Of a stretch of DNA of 64,000 nucleotides, positions 1 to 8,767 are shown piece after piece. A program made the translations under genes and the position numbers. The stretch lies in contig CAZAFL010000011.1 in assembly GCA_964484465.1 (NCBI GenBank), positions 1-64,000 on the forward strand, written 5' to 3'. The stretch comes from CAZAFL01 sp964484465. Its GTDB lineage: Bacteria > Bacteroidota > Ignavibacteria > UBA10030 > SZUA-254. Each line of letters opens with the position of its first letter. The stretch's first letter is position 1. The notes under the pieces are model-generated. The model had not been told where the DNA came from and did not search any database. It saw only the letters and a program-made list of their open reading frames with translations.

Positions 1-125
1 GCAAACTCGTAAGGCGGTTTGTCGGGAAATGTATCCCCGGTAAACCCGAGTATGTCGCGGTACCATGCAAGAGTTCGGCCGACATCGGTTACACGAAATA
101 CAGGAATTGCCTGTGCGATGTTCAT
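1..125 (-). CDS. VOC-family (glyoxalase/bleomycin-resistance fold) protein, partial
   Basis: The window opens inside this gene: only the first 41 codons are present, read leftward from an ATG at 123-125. The visible start (MNIAQAIPVFRVTDVGRTL, followed by W-Y-R-D-x-L-G-F) is the usual first beta-alpha-beta unit of vicinal-oxygen-chelate proteins, a fold that gives small metal-dependent dioxygenases, lyases and antibiotic-binding proteins. The metal ligands and substrate pocket lie mostly in the missing part, so no reaction can be named. It runs in the same direction as the lipoprotein gene at 204-893 but is separated from it by a 78-bp spacer holding a hairpin. Family call is fairly safe, function unknown. 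Confidence 0.7.
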   Translation of the reverse strand, partial: MNIAQAIPVFRVTDVGRTLAWYRDILGFTGDTFPDKPPYEF

Positions 126-141
126 AGTCTTAACGGGATGG

Positions 142-188
142 ATTCCCGCTTAGAGCATGTCCCGAAGGGATCGCTTTGCTACGGGAAT
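142..188. repeat. intergenic hairpin (ATTCCCG...CGGGAAT)
   Basis: The spacer between two leftward genes holds a 7-bp inverted repeat, ATTCCCG at 142-148 and CGGGAAT at 182-188, enclosing a second small hairpin TCCCGAAGGGA. No T-run follows on either strand, so it does not look like an intrinsic terminator. It resembles dispersed palindromic intergenic repeats, but no second copy was recognised here. What it does is unknown. Confidence 0.4.
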
Positions 189-203
189 GACAGATGGAGT
201 TGC

Positions 204-893
204 TTAAAGTTGTTTCAGCTTTGCCTTCGCCCGCTTTACGTACGGACTTGCAGGATACTTCGAGACGAGCTTCTGGTACTCCGCTTTTGCTTTTGTCTTG
301 TTGCCCATCGCGGAGTAGCAGTTTGCGATCATCATTTGTGCATCATCTTTCTTTGTCGTTCGTGCATAGCCGAAAACTTTTTGAAAATCTCCGATGGCGT
401 CGTTATAATTTTTTGTAGCGTATGCACATTCTCCAAGCCAGTAATAACAATTGGGCTCGAGGTTGCCTCCTGAGCCGGCATCCAGGATACTCTGAAATGT
501 CGACGATGCTTCCTGATATTTCCTCGAATGAAACAAATGCAGAGCCTGCTGATATGCCGAATTTACATTCGTTTCAATCGGTTTCTTGGAAGGGGGAGGA
601 GCAACCACAGGTTTTTCCTTGAGCTCGGCAAGCTGTGTTTCAAGCTCTGCCGAATGAGCTACTGCTGTTCTATTATCCTGCTCCAATTTTGAGACCGTTG
701 CCTTCAACGAATCATTCTCCATTTTCAACCCGGTCAGTTCTTTCTGAATCATCTCCGTAGCGCTCGGCTGAGGCGGTGGAGATGGAGCTTTTGTTTCTTT
801 CGATGTTTCATCGGAAGCAGAACAGCCGGTGAAAACTATTCCACCGAACAGAAGAAATGCAGCAATACAAAGCAGCGGTTTGTAGGTCTTCAT
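204..893 (-). CDS. CpoB/YbgF-like lipoprotein with coiled coil and TPRs
   Basis: A 229-residue exported protein. The first 23 residues form a lipoprotein signal ending in FTG-Cys24, so it is probably anchored in the periplasmic face of a membrane. Residues about 46-92 are a heptad-rich coiled coil and residues about 112-229 hold TPR-like helices (YQQALHLF, YYWLGECAYATKNYNDAI, AQMMIANCYSAMGNKTKA). This order, coiled coil then TPRs, is that of CpoB/YbgF, which in Proteobacteria links the Tol-Pal system to septal peptidoglycan synthesis. No tol or pal gene is visible, so that role is only suggested. It is transcribed away from the envelope operon starting at 1086; the 192-bp gap between them should hold both promoters. 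Confidence 0.75.
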   Translation of the reverse strand: MKTYKPLLCIAAFLLFGGIVFTGCSASDETSKETKAPSPPPQPSATEMIQKELTGLKMENDSLKATVSKLEQDNRTAVAHSAELETQLAELKEKPVVAPPPSKKPIETNVNSAYQQALHLFHSRKYQEASSTFQSILDAGSGGNLEPNCYYWLGECAYATKNYNDAIGDFQKVFGYARTTKKDDAQMMIANCYSAMGNKTKAKAEYQKLVSKYPASPYVKRAKAKLKQL

Positions 894-1039
894 ATCAATC
901 CCAAAATTTTTTTTGCAATGTTGCGGCTAATGTAGAAAAATCAGTCTGCAATGTCAAGCATTGAAAGAGAAACCTCCTCTCATTCTCCTAACCATAAGTC
1001 AAATCAGGAGTAACCATTCATTCACCTTCCTTGTTATTC

Positions 1040-1063
1040 TATAATGAAATTGGTATATTTTTG
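1040..1063 (+). promoter_or_regulatory. candidate promoter for the TPR-LolB-EnvC-CHASE2 operon
   Basis: The divergent spacer contains TATAAT at 1040-1045 and, overlapping the same area, TATTTTTG at 1056-1063, which fits the Bacteroidota -7 pattern TAnnTTTG. Upstream partners (TTG at 1031-1033, or a poor -35 near 1017) are badly spaced or weak, so the exact promoter type is unresolved. Placed 23-46 bp before the ATG at 1086. Confidence 0.3.
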
Positions 1064-1085
1064 AAGTGAACAAGGAAAAGAAATC

Positions 1086-2780
1086 ATGAAAAAAGCATTT
1101 GTCATGTATGGTTCGTTGTTGCTTGTTACGATAGCGTTTATCGGATGTGCAAGTTCACAAAAAACTGCCCCACCCCCTGCCGGTGAAAACCGGGAATTAT
1201 CTCTCCAGCATTTTCTCGAAGGTTCGCTGCTGGATCAAAAGGAAGACTACGCGAAGGCAATTCTGGAATATCAGGATGCGCTTCAGTACGACCACGACCC
1301 GGCAATTTATTACGCGCTTGCAAAAGATTACTCAAATTTAGGAAAACACTCTCTCGCCGTACAGATGGGAAGCGAAGCCGTTCGGCTGAGCCCCGACAAT
1401 CGCTCATATCACGAACTCCTCGGTGGAATTTTCGTGAATGCATACCAGTTCGATGATGCGAGAAAAGAATTCGACCAGGTTGTTCGTATCGACTCCGGAT
1501 ATGAAGAAGGATGGCAAAACCTTGCACAGCTCACCCAGGTGAAAAAACCATTACGGGCGTTGGAAATATATCAGGAGATTCTCAACCGTTTCGGAACCAA
1601 CTGGGAAGCTTATTTTCAGATGGTTCAGATCTACAGCTCGATGGGAAAGTTTGATAAAGCCGCAAACGCTCTTGAGGGGATGCTGACGCTCGACCCGGGA
1701 AATCCAGAAATCAAGAAGGCGTTGGGTGATGCCTACCTTCAAGAGGATAGTCTAAAACTGGCGCTCAAAGTATACAATGAGCTTGTCGAGACTCATCCTG
1801 ATAACCCCGACGTCCGTGCCGCCATAGCCCGTGCGTACCTTGTCCAGCAGGACTATAACCATGCCGCGGAACAGTTTGACATCGTCCTGAAAAAAGATAC
1901 TCTTTCAGTCGAAGCACAGCTCCGGTTCGAGCAGATGTTTCTATCCTTCATTCAGAAAGATTCTGCCGTGGCGCCGTATGCCTTGAAACTCTTCAAGCAA
2001 ATTCAAAAATCGTATCCGGAGGATTGGCGTCCGTATTGGTTCCTCGGCGCGATTGACAATGTAATGAGAGACGATTCCGGCGCGCTGGAGAATTACAACA
2101 AAGTAAAAAGCCTTGCAGCGTGGAATCCCGACGGCTGGGTAGGAGTTGCGTCTGTATATTATGATAGAGGACAGTTCGATGATGCGGTATCGGTCTTAAC
2201 GGAAGCGAAGAAATACGCACCCGAGGAATTTCGTATACATTTCCTGTTAGGAATTACGCTCCAGCGCCAGCACAAAACGGTAGAGGCAGCATCAACGTTG
2301 GAGAAGGCAATTCAGCTCAACGATAAAAGCGTTGACGCGTTAAGTGCTCTGGGGCTCGTGTACGATGAGCTTAATCGTCACGAAGATTCCGACAGCATGT
2401 ACGAACGGGCACTTCACATCGACCCGCACAATCATCTTGTGCTGAACAACTATGCGTATAGCCTGGCGGAGCGCGGAATCCAGGTCGAGCGGGCAATGAA
2501 CATGGCAAAAGAGGCGGTAGAGCAGCAGCCGAACAACCAATCTTATCTCGATACATACGGATGGGTTTTCTTTCGAATGGGGAAATATGAAGAAGCAGAA
2601 AAGCCCATTCGCAAAGCAATTGACCTTGGAAGTACGAGCGCGGTGATTCATGAACATCTCGGGGATATTTATTTCAAACTTGGCGACAAGGATAAAGCGA
2701 TGGAGTACTGGGAAAAAGCTCTGAAGTTTGATGCCACTAACCAGTCGGTGAAGGATAAACTCCAGCGGGGGAGCTTGTGA
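1086..2780 (+). CDS. TPR-repeat lipoprotein (564 aa)
   Basis: Lipoprotein signal MKKAFVMYGSLLLVTIAFIG-Cys21, then about a dozen TPR units from residue 40 to the end (for example YYALAKDYSNLGKHSLAVQ, GDAYLQEDSLKLALKVY, GDIYFKLGDKDKAMEYWEKA). Such all-TPR lipoproteins act as scaffolds in outer-membrane or peptidoglycan assembly; no catalytic domain is seen. It begins an operon whose junctions are almost seamless: the next gene starts with a GTG that overlaps this stop (GTGA). Its neighbours, a LolB-like lipoprotein and an EnvC-like amidase activator, point to lipoprotein trafficking or cell-wall splitting. Exact partner unknown. Confidence 0.85.
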   Translation: MKKAFVMYGSLLLVTIAFIGCASSQKTAPPPAGENRELSLQHFLEGSLLDQKEDYAKAILEYQDALQYDHDPAIYYALAKDYSNLGKHSLAVQMGSEAVRLSPDNRSYHELLGGIFVNAYQFDDARKEFDQVVRIDSGYEEGWQNLAQLTQVKKPLRALEIYQEILNRFGTNWEAYFQMVQIYSSMGKFDKAANALEGMLTLDPGNPEIKKALGDAYLQEDSLKLALKVYNELVETHPDNPDVRAAIARAYLVQQDYNHAAEQFDIVLKKDTLSVEAQLRFEQMFLSFIQKDSAVAPYALKLFKQIQKSYPEDWRPYWFLGAIDNVMRDDSGALENYNKVKSLAAWNPDGWVGVASVYYDRGQFDDAVSVLTEAKKYAPEEFRIHFLLGITLQRQHKTVEAASTLEKAIQLNDKSVDALSALGLVYDELNRHEDSDSMYERALHIDPHNHLVLNNYAYSLAERGIQVERAMNMAKEAVEQQPNNQSYLDTYGWVFFRMGKYEEAEKPIRKAIDLGSTSAVIHEHLGDIYFKLGDKDKAMEYWEKALKFDATNQSVKDKLQRGSL

Positions 2781-3541
2781 GACTATGGGCGTTGATGCTC
2801 ATTGGAATTCTTGTTGTCGAGTTTGGCTGTGCGCCATCACAAAAAATCATCAGTCCCCGAACATTGACCATGCCTGAGGTTCTTCAGCGTGTCCGGGAGC
2901 GCAATGAAAAGATTCTTACATTAAAAGGGAACGGGAATATCACAGTTGAAAGCCCGGCAGAATCGAACAGCGGTTCGTTCGATGTGATGCTGAAGAAACC
3001 CGATTCACTGCGGGTAGAGTTCAGCGGTCCCTTTGGGATTCATGTCGGAACACTGACGCTTTCCCCGGAACATTTCCTTTTCTACAACTGGAGGAACAAT
3101 CACGCAGTGACCGGCAAGCCGGACGGGACAACGTTACGGTCGATATTCAGGTTGAAAATGGAATTTTCTGAAGTGGTGAATGCATTCACCGGAGAATTTC
3201 CTATTGCGCTTAGCCGGGATTCAGCCGTCCAATTTTCTGTAGCTGATGAATTGTATGTAGTAAAATATAAGACCGATGAGGGAACAAAAGAATACAGGAT
3301 AGACGGAGACGCGTTTGTCGTCACAAGTTACCGCCTCCTTGACGGCGATGGGAAATCGATTGTTAACGCATTCGCATCGAGAGTCGACAATATCGATACT
3401 ATTGAAATGCCGAAGTTAATCCGGGTGATTTTTCCTGTGGAGAGAAGAAGTGTGACGATAGCATATGATGATATCGAATTCAACATTCCGGTGAAGTGCG
3501 CATTCTCACTACCTCCCACCGCTGAGGTCACGCATCAGTAA
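2777..3541 (+). CDS. LolB-like outer-membrane lipoprotein (DUF4292-type)
   Basis: A 254-residue protein starting at GTG 2777, inside the stop of the preceding gene. The signal MRLWALMLIGILVVEFG-Cys18 marks a lipoprotein. The body (MPEVLQRVRERNEKILTLKG, SFDVMLKKPDSLRVEFSGPFGI, YDDIEFNIPVKCAFSLP) reads as the curved antiparallel sheet of the LolA/LolB family; DUF4292 members of the FCB group look like this. LolB takes lipoproteins from LolA into the outer membrane, so this may be the lineage's LolB equivalent. The gene ends one base into the next start (TAATG), indicating translational coupling. Fold call good, LolB function inferred. Confidence 0.7.
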   Translation: MRLWALMLIGILVVEFGCAPSQKIISPRTLTMPEVLQRVRERNEKILTLKGNGNITVESPAESNSGSFDVMLKKPDSLRVEFSGPFGIHVGTLTLSPEHFLFYNWRNNHAVTGKPDGTTLRSIFRLKMEFSEVVNAFTGEFPIALSRDSAVQFSVADELYVVKYKTDEGTKEYRIDGDAFVVTSYRLLDGDGKSIVNAFASRVDNIDTIEMPKLIRVIFPVERRSVTIAYDDIEFNIPVKCAFSLPPTAEVTHQ

Positions 3542-4770
3542 TGCGCCCGCGAAAAGTTTTTACCATATCGGTCCTTATAGCTTCATGTTTTTCCATGCTT
3601 CGCCCGGCAGCGACCGAGGATGATATCAGAAAAAAGCAATCCCAGCTGGAAAAACTGAGAAAAGAGATCGATACGTACGAAGGGAAAATTAAGGACCGTG
3701 AGAAAAAAGAACATGCCTCGCTTGATCTTCTGGACACGTACGACCAACAGGCTACCGTAACGCGGAAGCTTGTACGCAAATTGCGGGAAGATGAAAACTC
3801 CCTGCAGGGCGACATCGATTCGACGAAGCAGTCTCTCCGGGACCTTGGCGGACAGGTTTCATTTCTGAAAAAGCAATATGCGAATTATATCCAGACAGTT
3901 TACAAATATGGCAGAAGTTACGACCTTGAATTACTTCTCTCATCAAAATCGTTGAACCAGCTCCTCATCCGGTCGGAATATTTGAGAAGGTTCTCCGACC
4001 AGCGGAAGATAGACTTGGACAGATTAACGACAAAAGGTGAAGCGCTTGAGAACGAAGGTGAGCACCTGCATAAACAATTACTCCAGCAGAGACAGCTTAT
4101 TCAGGAAAAGAAAAATGAGGAAGATAATCTCTCCCGGAAAACAAAAAAACGCAAGCTGATTCTTGCCGACATCAGAAAAGATAAAAAAAACTATCAGCGG
4201 GAGATCAATCGAAAAACTAATGCCGTAAAAGATCTTGAACAGCTTATTGTAAAACTCATCGAGGAAGATCGCATAAAGAAAGAACGGGAAGCACGTTTGT
4301 CGAAGGGAAAAGCCACCAACCCGGCGACGCGCGAGTCTACAGCCGGCAGCGTCTTTGATGCGAAGCGGGGATTGCTGAGGTGGCCGGTGACGCAAGGCAA
4401 AGTTGTAGCCCACTTCGGCAACCAGCAAAACCCCGTTCTGCGAACGGTTACGCAGAATACGGGGATTGATATTTCGGTTCCGGCGGGAACTTCAGTGAGC
4501 GCGGTTGCCGATGGTGAAGTTTCAAAGATCTATTGGTTGCCTTCATTTGGAAATCTTCTTATTCTTAATCATAATAACGGTTACCTTACAGTATACGCCC
4601 ATCTTTCTGAGATCGCCGTCAATGAACAGCAGACCGTGAGAGAAGGGGACCGTATCGGCACAAGTGGAGAAGCTCTTTCTGGTCCACTATTGCATTTCGA
4701 AATATATAAAGGACGCGAAAAACAGGACCCGGAGCAGTGGCTCCGTCCTCGTGGCTTAACACAACGGTAA
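3541..4770 (+). CDS. envC: EnvC-like murein hydrolase activator (degenerate LytM/M23)
   Basis: Signal peptide at residues 1-24, a long coiled coil at about 27-260 and a C-terminal LytM (M23) domain at about 275-405. The coil-plus-LytM layout is that of EnvC, which switches on septal amidases. The zinc site is broken: the usual H-x-G-x-D is N306-T-G-I-D310, and the usual H-x-H is L383-L-H385, while H354 (YAHLS) remains. Loss of ligands is expected in EnvC-type activators and argues against an active endopeptidase. A partner amidase is encoded at 32784-34361. The start codon overlaps the upstream stop by one base; a 9-bp gap leads to the CHASE2 gene. Confidence 0.8.
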   Translation: MRPRKVFTISVLIASCFSMLRPAATEDDIRKKQSQLEKLRKEIDTYEGKIKDREKKEHASLDLLDTYDQQATVTRKLVRKLREDENSLQGDIDSTKQSLRDLGGQVSFLKKQYANYIQTVYKYGRSYDLELLLSSKSLNQLLIRSEYLRRFSDQRKIDLDRLTTKGEALENEGEHLHKQLLQQRQLIQEKKNEEDNLSRKTKKRKLILADIRKDKKNYQREINRKTNAVKDLEQLIVKLIEEDRIKKEREARLSKGKATNPATRESTAGSVFDAKRGLLRWPVTQGKVVAHFGNQQNPVLRTVTQNTGIDISVPAGTSVSAVADGEVSKIYWLPSFGNLLILNHNNGYLTVYAHLSEIAVNEQQTVREGDRIGTSGEALSGPLLHFEIYKGREKQDPEQWLRPRGLTQR

Positions 4771-4779
4771 ATCTTTTCA

Positions 4780-7452
4780 ATGGACCCGCACCAATATAAG
4801 AAGCTTTACCTTGGCTCCGGTATTACTCTCATTGTCGTTCTCCTCACCATCCTCTTTCCGGGTGCATTTAATCTGATGGAGCGCAGCACGCAGGCAGTAG
4901 AATTCCGTGTGCGCGGTGAAAGCAAAATCGATTCGTCAATTGTTGTCCTCTATCTGAACAACGACGACATCAAGGCTCTTGGCGGGTTGCCGCTGAAGCG
5001 GAATTACTACGCGCTTATTATCAATGTCCTTCATGACCTCGGAGCACGAACTATTGGAATGGATATTGCACTCTCCGAACGGGACAAAGACAATCCGGAA
5101 TTTGACGAGCTACTCGCAAACGTCGTCAAGGACGCGGGTAATGTAGTGTTGGGTGGATATTTTCAGAAGGTGTCGGATGTGCCGCTGCATTATACAAACG
5201 AACCGGAGGATTCTCTCTTTGACCGGTTTACCACGAGGACGTGTAAGAACTTGGACAGCACACTCGTTCGAAAGGGTTATCAACTTGACTTGCCCTACCC
5301 GGAATTGCTTGAAAATGCAGCGGCGTTCGGTCACACGAATCTTACCGATCAACTCGACGTACCTCTGCTGATTGCCGTTGATTCAGGAAAATATCTCCCC
5401 GCGTTTGGATTTGCAGTTTTGCTCCGATCGTATATGGACGAGTACCGGGAGAGCGCCGGACGTGTTCGCAGCTTTGTCAACATCCCCGGATTACCAAACG
5501 GCGACGTCCTGCTCAATTACGCCGGGGGGATGAACTCCCTGAATATGTTTCCGGTGTTGAATTACGTGAAAGAGTTTGACGCCATAAAAGCGGGCCGCAT
5601 GCCTCCTTTTTTCCTTGAGGATCTTCGGGGAAAGATAGTCCTGCTGGGCGTCGTCGCAGAAGGAAGAGGGGTATTTGTACCTACTCCTTTTGAGCAACAG
5701 TTTCCTTCCATAGGAATTCATGCGACATTCATTCATAACGCGCTGCACAGAAATTTTCTGGAAGCAAGCTCGGCGCGGACAAATTACCTGCTCATCCTAA
5801 TTTCAGGATTGTTCTGCACGGCAATGCTTATGATCAGAAGAGAGAGAATCGGACTGCTTGCAATTTTCTCGCTTGTAGTTGTTACGATTGTCGTTTCCTT
5901 CCTTCTGTTTTCCAAATCATCGTATCTCATGCCGACCGTGCAGCCAATAGCGGCAGCCGTCTTGGTCACCGTAGGGATCCTTATTTACCAACATGTTTAC
6001 GTGCGAGGTCAGCTGCGCATCGTATCGGTAGACAAAGAAAGGATCACGTTGTTGCTTGAGGAAAAAGAACAGAAATTGCAGACGCTTGAGAAAGAGCTTG
6101 CGCTCTCTCTCAGATCCGAAGCTGATGAGCACAACCTTTTATTGAAAGACGAAATCAAGAGGTATAAAGAAGAGATTACAACCCTGAAAGAACAGGAAAA
6201 TGATTTACAGCCGTTTACTGAAGAACGTGCCGGCACAGGGAGCCGTCGTGAAGAAATTAACGGAATCGTTTACGATGCCGTTGGTCCTATGCGGGAAGTG
6301 GTTCAATTCATCAAGAAAATAGCCGACAGCGATGCGACAGTTCTTCTATTGGGAGAAAGCGGGACCGGCAAGGAACTTGTAGCAAAGGCATTACACCAGC
6401 AGTCGCAACGAAACCAACAACCGTTTGTCGCAGTCAACTGCGGTGCTCTGACAGAGAGTTTGCTTGAGAGCGAATTGTTCGGTCATGAAAAAGGTTCGTT
6501 CACCGGAGCGCTGAAAGAAAAACCGGGCCGGTTCGAGCTTGCCGAAGGGGGAACGATTTTCCTCGATGAGATTGCGGAAACAAGCGAAGCGTTTCAGGTC
6601 AAGCTGTTGCGTGTTCTTCAGGAAGGAACGTACGAGCGTGTCGGCGGGACAGAAACCAAGAAAACAAATGTGAGAGTCATTGCAGCGACGAATCGAAATA
6701 TCAAGCAGGCAGTGGAAGAAAAAAAGTTCCGCGAAGACCTGTATTACCGGCTTAACATCTTTACCATTCAGCTGCCACCTCTTCGCGAACGAACGGTGGA
6801 TATTCCTCTCCTGGCGGAGTATTTTGCCGCGGTGGAACTCCCGGGCACGGAGATCAGCGTGAGCGTTATGAAGTGCCTTCAGGAATACAACTGGAAGGGG
6901 AATATCCGTGAATTGCAAAGTACGATGAAGCGCGCCGTCCTTCTTGCAAAATCAGAAGGACGTACAATGCTGCGTGTCAAAGACCTGCCGCCGGACATTG
7001 CGTCGATAGCAACAACGTCAATCGACATCGAAGAGAGGATTATCGAAGTGTTGCGGGACAAGAAATTTTCCAGGAATTCGATTTCCGAAACCGCCGACGA
7101 TCTCGGAGGGTTGAACCGGGGAACTGTAGCTGAATATTTCCGGGGATATTGTTTCCGGATCTTCGCGGAAGGAGGATGGAACATTTCAGCCGCGACAGCT
7201 GAAATCGCCGGTACAAACGAGCCTGAAGTACGGGAGAGAGTCGAGAAAAAACTCCTCGAATATCTTAGCAATGCAATAGAGCATGTCGATGGCGCAAAAT
7301 CCGTCGACCAGACAAAAAATGATTCCAGGCCAAAATATAAAAACCTTCCTCAGCGTTACCACCCTATATTGGACGATATAATCACTTCTTACCATCGCGG
7401 GGATTGGTCTATCAACGACCTTGTCACCCGAAATCAGGGCAAAAATGCCTGA
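4780..7452 (+). CDS. CHASE2-domain sigma-54-dependent transcriptional activator
   Basis: 890 residues. An N-terminal membrane segment (about 13-31) is followed by an extracytoplasmic CHASE2 sensor (about 40-320), three membrane helices (about 335-408), a coiled coil (about 410-475) and a bacterial-enhancer-binding AAA+ domain (about 495-735). Walker A is GESGTGKE at 525-532, the sigma-54 contact loop is GSFTGA at 572-577 (usual GAFTGA), Walker B is FLDEIAE near 594. The last 150 residues include a helix-turn-helix-like stretch (SISETADDLGGLNRGTVAEY) rather than a plain Fis HTH. It should couple an envelope signal directly to sigma-54 transcription, without a separate kinase. It is last in the TPR-LolB-EnvC operon; a possible sigma-54 promoter lies 122 bp beyond its stop. 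Confidence 0.88.
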   Translation: MDPHQYKKLYLGSGITLIVVLLTILFPGAFNLMERSTQAVEFRVRGESKIDSSIVVLYLNNDDIKALGGLPLKRNYYALIINVLHDLGARTIGMDIALSERDKDNPEFDELLANVVKDAGNVVLGGYFQKVSDVPLHYTNEPEDSLFDRFTTRTCKNLDSTLVRKGYQLDLPYPELLENAAAFGHTNLTDQLDVPLLIAVDSGKYLPAFGFAVLLRSYMDEYRESAGRVRSFVNIPGLPNGDVLLNYAGGMNSLNMFPVLNYVKEFDAIKAGRMPPFFLEDLRGKIVLLGVVAEGRGVFVPTPFEQQFPSIGIHATFIHNALHRNFLEASSARTNYLLILISGLFCTAMLMIRRERIGLLAIFSLVVVTIVVSFLLFSKSSYLMPTVQPIAAAVLVTVGILIYQHVYVRGQLRIVSVDKERITLLLEEKEQKLQTLEKELALSLRSEADEHNLLLKDEIKRYKEEITTLKEQENDLQPFTEERAGTGSRREEINGIVYDAVGPMREVVQFIKKIADSDATVLLLGESGTGKELVAKALHQQSQRNQQPFVAVNCGALTESLLESELFGHEKGSFTGALKEKPGRFELAEGGTIFLDEIAETSEAFQVKLLRVLQEGTYERVGGTETKKTNVRVIAATNRNIKQAVEEKKFREDLYYRLNIFTIQLPPLRERTVDIPLLAEYFAAVELPGTEISVSVMKCLQEYNWKGNIRELQSTMKRAVLLAKSEGRTMLRVKDLPPDIASIATTSIDIEERIIEVLRDKKFSRNSISETADDLGGLNRGTVAEYFRGYCFRIFAEGGWNISAATAEIAGTNEPEVRERVEKKLLEYLSNAIEHVDGAKSVDQTKNDSRPKYKNLPQRYHPILDDIITSYHRGDWSINDLVTRNQGKNA

Positions 7453-7469
7453 CATATTCCAATCCCGCA

Positions 7470-7481
7470 CAAGTTAACTTG
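7470..7481. promoter_or_regulatory. 12-bp perfect palindrome CAAGTTAACTTG
   Basis: CAAGTTAACTTG lies 18 bp after the CHASE2-activator stop and about 95 bp upstream of the candidate sigma-54 promoter. Enhancer-binding proteins usually bind dyad sites 80-150 bp upstream of such promoters, so it is a candidate upstream activator site. Only the palindrome is seen; binding is inference. Confidence 0.3.
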
Positions 7482-7574
7482 CATTCCCGCAATCGTTTTT
7501 TTCCATTTTTTTAGGTAGTCTAGAAATTCCGTCTTTTTTTGCTGTTTTAAGAATTTTAGGCGTGCAACTCTTAC

Positions 7575-7600
7575 TGGCACAATATTTGAGTAGAATATTG
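7575..7600 (+). promoter_or_regulatory. candidate sigma-54 promoter with overlapping inverted repeat
   Basis: TGGCAC at 7575-7580, five bases, then TTGA at 7586-7589 matches the -24/-12 pattern TGGCAC-N5-TTGC in all but the last base (GC at -12 reads GA). A 7-bp inverted repeat, CAATATT (7580-7586) and AATATTG (7594-7600), overlaps the -12 part. It lies about 105 bp before the ATG at 7706, directly downstream of a sigma-54 activator gene. The imperfect -12 keeps confidence moderate. Confidence 0.4.
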
Positions 7601-7705
7601 TCAGCGTTTGAGCAAAATTACCGTCCTGCTGCTCTTGAGAGACTTCCTAATTCACGTGCGGGCGTGTGGGAAAGTGCAGCAGGACTGGTTTTTTCAGGAG
7701 GTGGC

Positions 7706-8722
7706 ATGAAGCATTCCCTAACGATTCGAAGGGGTGGCATAGGTTTTTTCATACCAGTAGCGACGATACTTTGTCTTTCGATAATACTACCGGGTTGTTC
7801 CAATAATAATACATCAGGACCGATTGTCGGCGTCAAGGGCGATCTCCAGGCTATACAGCAGATAGTAACCGAGGATTCCCTGGCAGAGCTTGTTTTTTCC
7901 GATGAAGGGACTCTTGACGATGGCGGGCCAATCGAGGATTCATTCGAGAAAACTCTAACGCCGGTTAAGCCATTCGGATGGGAGCGGACAATTGGAAAGA
8001 TAACCAGAAGTATCGACGTCGATATTATCGGCGATTCAATTGCGATTGCCACAGTGACGAAAACTATTTCCGGCGAATTGAAGCTATACGTATCGTATTC
8101 CGATAGTGCGCTATCCGCAGACACCGTCGTTCAAAAGCCATTCTCGGAGCGTGTTCAGCGCAAAATTCGATTCAGAAGAATTGCACGGTCAACGACCTAT
8201 GAACGGAATTGGAGACCTGTAGGCATTACGCTGGTAGTGGGCGGAGCTCAGCCCGATAGCGTAAATAAATTTACCATTTCATCAATTGAAATCAGTTTCC
8301 CTGCGGGTACAGATACGGTCATAGATCCTCTGAACACCTGGCTCCGGTTTGGAAGATTTTGGGGATGTGTACCGTACCTTGCAGTGAATGACTCTGCTGA
8401 AGTGCGCCTTAAAATAGTCAGCGCCGACCCTGATACGGAGTTCGCTGTACTGCGATACAAGGCTCGTCCCATGTTTTATTTCTCTCCGGTACTGGTTACG
8501 CGTCGCACGCGAATGTCACTCGTTGGAAGCGAACCCGGGGATATTGCAGGTACATACGTGCGAACATACAGGTCTGTTTTTCATGGCTTTCTCCATGACG
8601 GATTTGTCATCGGCAGGTTCAATGCTGTTGTAGATGTCTTTTCTCACGGGACGATTTATGATGATACGATGCCGTTTTCGAACCGGTTCTGGGGAATTCC
8701 ATATGTTGTGGTTGCACAATAA
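7706..8722 (+). CDS. hypothetical lipoprotein (338 aa)
   Basis: I do not recognise a family. The start at ATG 7706 is preferred over an earlier in-frame GTG because a strong AGGAGGTGG ribosome site sits just before it and it gives a clean lipoprotein signal ending LPG-Cys31. The mature protein is rich in beta-strand patterns, with a segment (DVDIIGDSIAIATVTKTISG) recalling beta-sandwich surface domains. It stands immediately downstream of the CHASE2 activator and the candidate sigma-54 promoter, and upstream of another lipoprotein-like gene and a barrel protein. A surface or periplasmic role is likely, no enzyme motif is visible. Confidence 0.65.
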   Translation: MKHSLTIRRGGIGFFIPVATILCLSIILPGCSNNNTSGPIVGVKGDLQAIQQIVTEDSLAELVFSDEGTLDDGGPIEDSFEKTLTPVKPFGWERTIGKITRSIDVDIIGDSIAIATVTKTISGELKLYVSYSDSALSADTVVQKPFSERVQRKIRFRRIARSTTYERNWRPVGITLVVGGAQPDSVNKFTISSIEISFPAGTDTVIDPLNTWLRFGRFWGCVPYLAVNDSAEVRLKIVSADPDTEFAVLRYKARPMFYFSPVLVTRRTRMSLVGSEPGDIAGTYVRTYRSVFHGFLHDGFVIGRFNAVVDVFSHGTIYDDTMPFSNRFWGIPYVVVAQ

Positions 8723-8723
8723 A

Positions 8724-8766
8724 GAGACCTCCCTTCCCGTTGCGGGGGAACGGGCGGGGTCGTCTC
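8724..8766. repeat. GC-rich hairpin directly before a start codon
   Basis: GAGACCTCCC at the left and GGGGTCGTCTC at the right can fold into an imperfect long stem (arms about 18 nt: outer GAGAC/GTCTC, inner TTCCCGTT/AACGGG) with a GC-rich loop. It fills the whole 45-bp gap between the stop at 8722 and the ATG at 8768. No T-run follows, so it is not a standard terminator; it may terminate weakly, stabilise mRNA, or hide the next ribosome site. Confidence 0.45.
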
Positions 8767-8767
8767 A

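Noticed and set aside
7562..7705. In-frame GTG extension of the 7706 lipoprotein
   Set aside because: It would cover the candidate promoter, hides the lipoprotein signal, and lacks a ribosome site, whereas ATG 7706 has AGGAGGTGG.
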